Origin: Oidiodendron maius Zn
Taxonomy: Eukaryota; Ascomycota; Leotiomycetes; Myxotrichaceae
Direction of reading: 5' to 3'
Length of the DNA stretch: 64,000 nt
Assembly: GCA_000827325.1 (NCBI GenBank)
Contig: KN832876.1
Coordinates: 558,001-622,000, forward strand
Below the pieces are notes generated by a model. The model did no database searches. It had not been told where the DNA came from and worked only from the letters and a program-made list of their open reading frames with translations. Below are positions 55,543-64,000 of the stretch, piece by piece. The position numbers and the translations under genes are program-made. Within the stretch, counting starts at the first letter, position 1; each line of letters opens with the position of its first letter.

Positions 55543-56615
55543 TCAACGCCCTTTAAACTGTGGCTTCCTCTTCTCCCTGAAGGCGGCCAAAGCCTCGTTC
55601 CTATCTTCTGTTCCCACAACTCTCTCATACATGCTATTTTCGACTTCTTCCCTCGCCCACGCAACCGCATTCAAAGCGCTTCTGATCGCGATCGGTGCGC
55701 CGTTGCAAATATCTGCCGCGAGCTTAATCGCCTCCTTCAACACTTCGTCATTGGCCCTCTTCAAAAGCTCCTTCTGGGCCTCGTCCCCTTCCTTGCCGTC
55801 TTCCGGCAGCACCTCTACCAGCCTGTCCGCAAGACCGAGGAAGTACGCCTCAGGGCCGCTTACCCGGCGACCTGTAAGAATGAGATCGCGAGCTCGGTTG
55901 AGCCCAATTACTGCTGGGAGACGATACGTTCCACCTGCACCGGGTATTATGCCTAGCCGCGTTTCTGGCAGCCCAACTTGTGCTGTAGACGCAAACACAC
56001 GCATGTGGGTGCACAGGGCCAATTCGAGGCCTCCTCCTAGCGCTAGAGAGCTGACGGCGCTGATTGTGGGTATTGGGAGTGCAGAGAGGAGCTTGAAGGT
56101 GTTTCTTAGGTTGGTTAGGAATTCTGCCGTCCTAAGCCGAACACACAAAATTAGCCATATTTCTCAACGACGGCGGAGGCATCAATATTGCAATTGAAAA
56201 GATAATCGAGTAGGATTGAGAGTAAAACGTACTCCTCAGGAGTGAATCCAGCTCGTTCCTTCAGATCTGCCCCGGCACAGAAACAGCTGTCAACCTCGCT
56301 CGCCAGAATCAATGCTCTTGTTGGCGCCGTTTCGTCTACTCCAGCTGCACCCCCGAATTTCAGAGTGGGGAGTACCTCTTCCCCTTGCGCATTGTACTCC
56401 GAAGCTATAGAATCGATATGCGACCGCATCTCCCAAAGCAATTGTCTGGATATGGCATTCCGAGCAGAGGGTCTGGCTAGTGAGAGGACGCGGATTCGGC
56501 CGGAAGAAGGGGCGGGAACATCTGTGATGTTTATCAGAGGTGTGGATTTCGAGGAGTACAAACGACGGAAGACTCTCGGGAGGGTGGGCGGCAGAGGACG
56601 GAGTGGTGGACGCAT
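55543..56615 (-). CDS. Enoyl-CoA hydratase family, methylglutaconyl-CoA hydratase-like
   Basis: Two exons on the minus strand, 56615-56233 and 56131-55543, joined as FTPEE-TAEFL; 323 residues. The head MRPPLRPLPPTLPRVFRRLY is a typical mitochondrial presequence. The crotonase core shows LARPSARNAISRQLL, the oxyanion loop FCAGADLKER, SLALGGGLELALCTHMRVF, and GLPETRLGIIPGAGGTYRLP with the catalytic Glu. AGADLKER followed by GIIPGAGGTYRLP is the pattern of human AUH, which hydrates 3-methylglutaconyl-CoA in leucine breakdown. The C-terminus FREKRKPQFKGR is also typical. Another short-chain enoyl-CoA hydratase role cannot be ruled out. Confidence 0.87.
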
Positions 56616-56814
56616 GATTGGGGAGTTAGATTATATCGTGATTTTGTTGTTGGTTTCGGTGTGGAGGATCGAAACACTCGACCGAGAGATGCGGGATCCG
56701 AGGATGACAGGACGGATGTCATCATAGCTCGCAAGACCAAGAGCCTCTAACCTACTTTCCACAACTTGCTCGATCAAAAATTCAATTCATCTCTTTCACT
56801 CTTGGCAAGACATC
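56616..56814. promoter_or_regulatory. Divergent promoter hydratase / ankyrin
   Basis: Only 199 bases separate two divergent start codons, so regulatory sites must be shared or overlap. No specific motif identified. Confidence 0.4.
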
Positions 56815-57465
56815 ATGACAGATAACACGAGGACGAGTACTGCCGCTGGAGAGATTCCGCCGGCGGTGATCGAGTTTGCGGGGAAGATGTATAACGCCGC
56901 CAGGACAGGCGATATGGATGTCTTCCAGCAAGCATTGCCAGCTGGATTGCCAGCTAATATGAGGAACGAGAAAGGCGATACCCTGGTAGATTATTCCTGC
57001 CTTCCTCTACGAATGAGATCACATTATAAGCTTTGGTTACTTTATCATACTGTCCTAAATTTGCATTTCGCATTATGTTCCATGAAACTTGCCCCTCATC
57101 TCACGCTATCTGAGGATTTGGGCTAATCGTTACAGGTCATGCTTGCAGCCTACCACGGCCATGCACCGCTTGTCAAGCTCTTGATCCAGCACGGCGCAGA
57201 TCCCAATATCCTCAATGACCGCGGCCAATCTCCCTTGGCTGGGGCAGTTTTTAAGAACGAACCAGAAGTAATAGAGGTAGGCTATCGCCTAAGGCGGAAT
57301 GTTTCGAAAACTGACAGAATTGACCAGGCCCTACTTGACGGCGGGGCTGATCCGGATTATGGAAGTCCGAGCGCCATGGAAACGATCACTTTGTTTAAGC
57401 AGGAAGAGAAGTGGAAGGGAAAGTTTGAGAGCTCACCTGGAAGAGGCAAAGCTGCTTCTGGGTGA
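56815..57465 (+). CDS. Small ankyrin-repeat protein
   Basis: Three exons, 56815-56985, 57136-57276 and 57328-57465, all phase 0; 149 residues. After about 25 residues come AGKMYNAARTGDMDVFQQAL (first repeat), MRNEKGDTL joined by splicing to VMLAAYHGHAPLVKLLIQHG (second), DPNILNDRGQSPLAGAVFKN (third) and ALLDGGADPDYGSPSAME (half repeat). A Lys-rich end follows. Comparable small ankyrin proteins occur in fission yeast and filamentous fungi, usually cytosolic or nuclear adapters; partner unknown. The 150-nt first intron is the longest of its gene. Confidence 0.85.
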
Positions 57466-59382
57466 GAAGTCATGTGCTGAATCCACATCACATCTATTGT
57501 TACCGAGGGTACTGTTCAGTCTTATTGACCTGTCATGCATTTGACCTGGTAGTATAAACAAATTCTCAGCTCCGGGATACACATGCTGCATATCCCATCC
57601 TGATTGAATCCTCTGCAGCTAAATCTAAACTTTTCCAGGTGTCCTGTATAACGTAAAACAGCGAATGCAGTAAATACGGTGCGCTACTAGCCCCAGGGAA
57701 TAATGCAGCTATCGCCCTCACAGAATACAGTCGGCCAACGTAGTAGATCTTAGATCAATCGTGAAGCATTGATCCCCAGCATGAGATGCCTTGCGATTTA
57801 TCTATCAGGTTTCAGCCCATTCTTCCGGGGTCTCATTCAGCTTCACGCTCTAGCCAGGTATCGATAAGAGGTCAGATGACTGGGTGTTACAGTACATCAG
57901 TAGCTTTTTCTAGCAATAATCTGTGATCGGTACCAAAGTAGAAAATACTTGCGAGATGTAACAGATCTTGCCCTTGGTTGGCCGAGTCTAGAGATTTCTC
58001 GGCGTCGATCAGAACTCCCATCTTCATCAAAGTTGACAGCGGGTATCTGTATTGGCAAAGGGCCAGGAACACAGTGTTCGGCAGCTTGCGCAGGGTATCC
58101 GGGTCCAATGGAAAGGCCGAATTAATCCTAAGGCTACGAGCAACCATGCTAACTCAATAGTGAAGGTTGGCCCATCAGCTCCAGCCCACCTTATCCAGAC
58201 CGAGACCCCCTGTAAGTGTAGCGCCCATAGCTGAACCAGGGCCGTATGTCTAATTGGGTGTCTCTCGTCCCAGAGAGGAGGTTCCCCAGGGGCCGCCGGA
58301 ACAAGTCACAAACAGCTCCTGCGTTCTGACGGGGAAAATGACCAGCCGAAAGGGACAGTCGAAAAGGGGGGGGCGAACATTGCTCCTCTCTCTCCACAGC
58401 TTCCTCTTGGAAGCTGTCCGTCCGCGCCGGTCCCCACACCGCTCTTCCGTTGAACCGTTTGCTGCTCTCGACCGGATTCCCTCATCTTTGTCTGGTGGGG
58501 ATCATGGGCTGCGATCCCCTCCCCCTGAAACCCTCCTCGTGTGGTGCAACGCCACATCTCGAACTTGGCCAACGGGTGGTAGCTGGATCCGGGAAAGTAT
58601 CGCCCTGTAGCCTGATCTGTCGAGAAAGTACGAAGTAGTTCTGAGCCCGCCGTCCGGAATCTAGCCCAGGATCGGCCAACAGTAGCTTTTGTGCCATCTG
58701 TAGTGTCAGTTACATAGAACACAGACCCTCTCTCTGCGACACCCTAACTCGGCCAGATTTGGACCCAACGGCCACCTTCTATTCGAAACAATCACTTGAT
58801 CATCCCTTCCGCAGCGGCTTCCGACTGGGGTCTTTGGTGCGTGCACGCGGAGGTTTTTGCACCTGGCTGTGATTGATCGAATTGATTGAAGGCGTTTCTG
58901 CTGTAACCGCCTCCAGGGTCGGAAAAACCTCGTGTATCGGCGGGTTGAGAGTTTGACTGAGACTCTCTGCAGCTGTTTCCCACGAACACCACCAACCTCC
59001 GCTGTCTGCGAAAATTCGCACCACCACCACCACCACCACCACCACCATCTCCCTCGATCCTCACCACTCCTTTCTTGAGCATCGGGCCACAGTCTCTACT
59101 GCTTCTTCCTCTATTCACGACTCGCGCTCGTCGCCCTGCGTCAATTACTCCCGGCCTCGCCTCTTCACCCCTTGCCGCCAGATCCCTGGGTTTCGAAGAG
59201 CAATTGACTGCAATTGACTGCAACTCGATCCTGCATAACTCGAGCGCTCTCGAATGCTTCGACACTTGATACCCGCGTCTTCCAGGCAGAGATTGGGTTG
59301 AGGAAGCATCGTTGTGGGTGAATGGGTTTGTCATTGCCTCTGTGGAATCGGACACTCGACTCGCCAGTGTCGAGACGCCAAG
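57466..59382. other. Long region upstream of the Sec7 gene
   Basis: About 1.9 kb. Short frames have no domain. A CAC/ACC trinucleotide tract at 59019-59047 and CT-rich stretches near 58380-58420 and 59095-59130 suggest that the 3' half is the promoter and 5' leader of the Sec7-PH gene. No gene seen. Confidence 0.5.
59019..59047. repeat. (CAC)n trinucleotide repeat
   Basis: About nine CAC/ACC units, some 340 bases before the start of the Sec7 gene, probably in its leader. Confidence 0.85.
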
Positions 59383-62300
59383 ATGCAATCATACGACCAC
59401 GTTCCCTTGTCGCCAACGAAGCGCTTCCCAGTCTCGTTGAATGTCGACACTGGCTATAGAGGGAAAGGGAAAGCCAGAGATGTCTCGCCTCCGCGGACGC
59501 CCAAGGCACAAAGTCCACGAAATACCAACGGTGCTCATCCAGACGCGAACAATATGCTAAGGCCTGGCCCAGGGCAAACATGGCTAGACGACATCACGCC
59601 AGTTGGTCCCTCATCACTTAGGGAGAATGGCCGGGAGAAGACTCCAGAGCCTCGGGATTCGCATGATCTCTCCATATCCCCCCAACAAATTACACGCAAC
59701 TCGCTGGTCGACCACATGCTACTATCGTTTGACCAGCTTGGATATGATCACGATGAGGATGTACGCCCCAACATCGACGACGCACGGCTGTACTCGAATT
59801 ACGACGAAGAGCGATACCAGCAGGGTCCAGACTACACCCCCCCAAGAAATGGGCGAGCCGGTCACAACTATTCCTACAGTTCCGACTACGATATTGGTGA
59901 CGATTCGAGCCGATACTCTGCCCAAAACTCTCGAAGTCGCAGGAGCAATAGCAGCTCCAACTTTCGGTCCGGATTGGGGAGGATACATAGCGTACGCAAT
60001 GACAATGGGCCTAATCCTCCATTTCAAAGGGGCCCGCCAGTTCAAATCCCACCTCGCGGGATGCATTCAAGAAGTGGAAAGGGCAGTAAGGGAAGCAGTG
60101 CCAATAGCTTTGACCTAGGATATACGCAGGCTGGAAATAATCAAAGATGGTCCCGCCGATTGTCCGGGAGATCTTCCAGTTTCGATTATGGTGACCGATC
60201 TGGTTTACAGACAAGCCCTAATACCCGACAAGCTGATATTGGCGCTCCTGGTTATGGTCAATACAGCCCGTACGATTATGATGCTGCACCGACGCCTACA
60301 ATCCACGGTGGACCTACCAGGGCTCGACCGTCCTCGCCAATTCTGATCTCTCGACCAGAGCCTCCGCCAGTAGATTCCCCTCGGAAGCTTGAGCGGAAGA
60401 GGAGCACGAGGTCATCGAAGAGTGCATACAAGAGTAAGCCTGCCTTAGCAGGTAGGGCGGATTACGTGTTAAATGACCCGAGCCACGATCTCCCACCTCT
60501 GCCTGCTTTCATTCGGGAGCCGGCTCCTGCTCCATTGGTAGCATATGGAAAGACAAAAGAGCCCCCACAGACGCCTAAGGAGCGTCCTGGCTTCTTTCGG
60601 CGGGTTTTCGGTTCGTCCCGAAACACCTCATCTCCATCGTCAGATCCGCCTATGTCCCATGGATCTACTACGTCTGCAGACACCTCTGAGAGACCAAGCA
60701 GTAAACCTGCCCATTCTGCAACCCTAAATAAGCCTCAGTATCCGCAGCCGCCGCCACCTCCGAAAGATACCCCCCACATGCTATCGAAAAGACCCTCTTC
60801 CATCTTCAGGCGTAGAAAAAAGTCGATCACCTCCGATACTCCAGTGCCTATAGTTCCTCCAATTCATATCCAGCACAAAATAGAAGGTCAGCAGGGCCTG
60901 CCTAGCCCTGTGAGCAGTCTTCGTCAAGTTATGAATCCTTATTTGAAAGGCTCTGTAAAGAGCCCACTGGACTCTGAGCGCTCTCCTAAGGATATAGATC
61001 ACCGAGCGGATGATACATCCGATGGCAATCGTACCACGAGAGGATTCTCACCGGACTACGAGCCTGACAAGAGTGCAACAATCAGGGCCGTGAAACCAAA
61101 CCCGGGAGACGCCATTGAGACCTCTCCGTCTTATACGTCAAACCTGAAGCCGCCAGGGCCTCCAACTCGTGGATCTAGCAAAGACTCGAAAAAGCAACCA
61201 GTTGATGAGCGTGGCCCAACCTTCCTCCAGGACAATAGCGATGTCGATCCAGACTCCCGTACCGATATTTCGAAACCAGTGCCGTCAAAAGGATCCAACC
61301 CGGCCGCCGTTCAGACTTCGAAATCGCAATCTGTAACAAGAGACATGGCGCTTGTAGCTGAGTATGAGAGACTCCATTCAAAACGCCCTCCGACATCTGC
61401 AAACTCCGAGGCACTCAAACCTTCGCTAGCTATTGAATCATCTCGCAATATAGCAGACTCTAAATCGGAGCAGGGCAAACGAGGTGGTGCTGCCAAGGAT
61501 GTGGGGATGATTGCCAAAACCTTGAATCCGACCGAAAAGGGAAGTCGCGTATGGCTAGAGCCATCATCTTCGGAGGAGCGTCTTTCCGCTGTCAACGTCG
61601 AGCGTCCAAGCAGGGCAACGGTGTCTTCAGGAGCTTCCGGCTCCACGGATACTGCCTACAAGTCCGCAACAAGTCTTCCAATCGTCAATATTGATGACCC
61701 AGACGACGGTCAAGAAGTCAAGCTACCGGTGAATCCGCCTCGAGAGCCTCGCGAATCCACACCAGACGCCACGATGGGCGATGACGATGATCGTGAGAGG
61801 GCAAGGAGAATATACGATGGAAGCGAAGATTTTGTGTCTAGACAGAAGGCGGCAGCGTGGATAGGGGATGAGAGTGCAATACGTGTAAAGACGTTGATTG
61901 CTTACATGGAGCTATATTCCCTTGGCAACCTTAACATCCTTGCAGCCCTACGCGCTCTATGCAATAGGCTCGTACTCAAGGCTGAGAGTCAACAAGTCGA
62001 TCGAATACTGGAAGCATTTGCAAAGAGATGGTGCCAATGTAACCCAAATAATGGATTCAAAGCTACAGGTAAGTTTGCATCACCTTCCAAATTGCGTTTC
62101 TTTCCTGCTAACTAAAGCCTAGATGTTGTCCACACTATCTGTTATTCGCTACTTTTGCTGAATACAGATCTTCACCTCGCCGATATTGACCAGAAAATGA
62201 CTCGAAGTCAATTCGTAAAGAATACGATGCTCACAATTCGTAGGAGCGTGGCGGAGTCAGCTCCCGATGCGTTTGAGCCAAATCGACCATCGGTTCTACC

Positions 62301-64000
62301 AGGCAAGACCCAAGCATTTGGTCCGGATGCCCAGACCACAAAATTCAACGAGAACACCTTGAAACCAGAGCGTTCCTCAATCGAAGTCGATCGACCTTCT
62401 TGGAGATCGTCGTTTAAGCCACCTGCAAGAGCCGACTCGGACAATCTGAACGCCCACCAATCCACTCCCCTAGATTACGAGTCGCCAGTAGATGACTGCG
62501 GGCCTCTAGTAAAAGCTCCGTTCCATGGTACTCAGCGAACATGGGAGGTTCAAGTGGAGATCGTCCTCAAAGACTTTTATAACTCCATTCGCAATGAGCG
62601 TCTTCCTTTATTTGGAGCCGCTGGTGAAGCGCTACCATATCAAGCACCTTCATCTAGCACACTATCAATCTTTACAAATGGCGTCCTTCGACGCACTCCA
62701 AGTGTCTTGAGCAAGACGCCATCAGAGACACAGTTTGTGAGAGGCCGAACAGCTGACGCTGTTCGAGCTACCAAGTGGACTAGCAAGAATCGTTCAAGAC
62801 CTCGGCTATATCCTGGATCAATACTGGGATCCAGTCGGACAAGTTTGGATGACCAGTCGTCAATGTGGAGCCCATCTGTGGCCTCTAGTACCTGGAGTAA
62901 ATACTCCCTTGGAAAGACGCAAACCTCAATGTCAGTGGATTCGGTTGGTTCTGGTTGGCCACATGGCGATTATCAGCAATCTATTGGATTTGCCAATGCT
63001 CTTAGCCAAGCCATCATCCGGGAGGAGACGACTATCGGGAGCACTGGTAGCGCTGGCAGTGACGATCTCCGCGTTATTTCTCTCCTCGAAGATGAGTCCC
63101 TCGAACTTGCGGGTGCGCCCTGGGCGAAGGAAGGGATTGTCAAGCACAAGCATCACCTAGAAGCTCTGGATAAGAAAGCTAAGGATCGCAATTGGAATGA
63201 AGTGTTTGCAGTGATTGAAAAGGGATATATGAGCCTCTTCTCCTTCTCGTCAAAGAGTATGCGCAGCAAGTCCAAAGGTAAAGCTATTGGCGCTGTTGTG
63301 GGTGGCGGCAATTGGCAGGATAATGCTGAAAATCTCGGCTCATTTCTGCTTCGGCAAACCATTGCTAGTGCCCTTCCACCACCTGGTTATTCGAAAGCAC
63401 GTCCGCATGTTTGGGCTCTGTCGCTGCCTACCGGGGCAGTCCACCTTTTCCAAGTTGGCACTGCAGATATTGTGAAGGAGTTCGTGTCAACCGCCAATTA
63501 CTGGAGCGCTCGACTATCAAATCACCCCTTGGTGGGTGGAATTAGTAATATCGAATATGGGTGGTCGGAAACCATAGTCAATAATGCGTTAGTATCTGCT
63601 ATTAATGAGTCGGTTGCCTCTAGCAGACCGTCTACTGGTGGTCCGAGACCAAGCTTACAGAGCTCACTGCGTTCAAGTATCGATCAAAGTGGTTACCCAA
63701 GGGCAAAGCTACCTGGTGACAGGATTACAATCACTGACTGGACTCCACCCACCCAAAGCATGCGAACGAGTAATTTAATGGAACTGGATCAGCTCGCAAC
63801 CTTACTTGGGTATGTGGCTAGTATCGAGGAGGAGCTGCAGAAGCACAATCAATTACGGAGTCCTATGCTCCTTGCAGCAAGTTCTTCCTTATCCTACTAT
63901 GCATCAATAACCTGCTAATAATCACTTTAGTTCACGCCGCGTCACCTAAATGCCCAGAAAGCGATGGCAAACTGGGAAAAGAAGTCCTCGTACCTGCTTC
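59383..64000 (+). CDS. Sec7-PH Arf guanine nucleotide exchange factor (3' partial)
   Basis: Exons 59383-62068, 62123-63876 and 63931 to beyond the window; 1503 residues visible. Residues 1 to about 800 are disordered, Ser/Pro-rich and basic. The Sec7 domain, about 805-945, has AAAWIGDES, the glutamic finger in KAESQQVDRILEAFAKRW (Glu about 868) and, across the first splice, VVHTICYSLLLLNTDLHLAD. A PH domain at about 1230-1370 includes GIVKHKHHLEALDKKAKDRN and HVWALSLPTGAVHLFQV; WSARLSNHPLVGGISNIEYGW follows. The layout resembles yeast Syt1. It would load GTP on an Arf at the Golgi or plasma membrane. The second intron uses GC..AG ends and continues in frame as FTPRHLNAQKAMANWEKKS. The start at 59383 (MQSYDHVPLSPTKRF) is preferred; an upstream ATG at 59314 adds 23 residues. 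Confidence 0.88.

Noticed and set aside
58792-59388. 198-codon minus-strand frame
   Set aside because: Driven by the CAC repeat read in reverse (runs of Gly or Val) within the Sec7 gene leader.
60030-60060. tRNA-like B-box (GTTCAAATCCC)
   Set aside because: It lies in the coding exon of the Sec7 gene with no matching A-box or cloverleaf.

Overview
This window is nuclear DNA of a filamentous ascomycete (Pezizomycotina). The evidence is short introns of about 47-131 nt with GT..AG ends and CTNAC/CTGAT-like branch sites, and a gene set that includes a Fig1-type membrane protein, a WSC sensor, Sld2, a fungal Grainyhead/CP2 factor, Erg28 and a RINT1/Tip20 protein. The order or species cannot be fixed from the sequence alone. 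I found no rRNA or tRNA gene, no CRISPR array, and no recognisable transposon or virus-derived element.

Layout. 1-13 kb: the 3' part of a GH93-like exo-arabinanase, a four-exon Fig1 protein, the replication factor SLD2 head to head with a RING protein, a WSC-domain wall sensor, and an oxysterol-binding protein. 13-22.5 kb: a gene-poor tract of 4.6 kb (23-base C run, GA microsatellite, perfect inverted repeat, short tandem repeats) leading into a Grainyhead/CP2 transcription factor, then 2.35 kb without a visible gene. 22.4-33 kb: a kinesin with a C-terminal helix-hairpin-helix, a covalent-FAD oxidoreductase, a type II HAD dehalogenase head to head with an HNH protein, and a PPR-like mitochondrial protein. 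33.5-48 kb: a large unnamed low-complexity protein, a small membrane protein, a conserved acidic protein, DNA ligase I, ERG28 and a RINT1/Tip20 tether. 48-64 kb: an O-fucosyltransferase-like enzyme, two small unnamed proteins, a mitochondrial LEA-like protein, a methylglutaconyl-CoA hydratase-like enzyme head to head with an ankyrin protein, and the 5' part of a Sec7-PH Arf exchange factor that runs off the window.

How the genes relate. Most are housekeeping genes, and I see no biosynthetic cluster. Common themes are DNA replication and chromosomes (SLD2, DNA ligase I, kinesin), membrane traffic and lipid transfer (OSBP, RINT1, Sec7-PH, ERG28), wall and polarity (WSC, Fig1, Grainyhead) and mitochondria (PPR-like, LEA-like, hydratase). 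Several pairs share short divergent promoters: SLD2/RING, HAD/HNH, PPR/unnamed, ERG28/RINT1 and hydratase/ankyrin. Gene models were spliced by eye, and each multi-exon complete model closes in frame.

I did not find a clearly new biological system. The best leads are two in-frame GC-AG introns, several tiny first coding exons, a RING finger whose fifth zinc ligand is Asp, a KID-like kinesin, and the unexplained gene-poor tracts around the Grainyhead gene.
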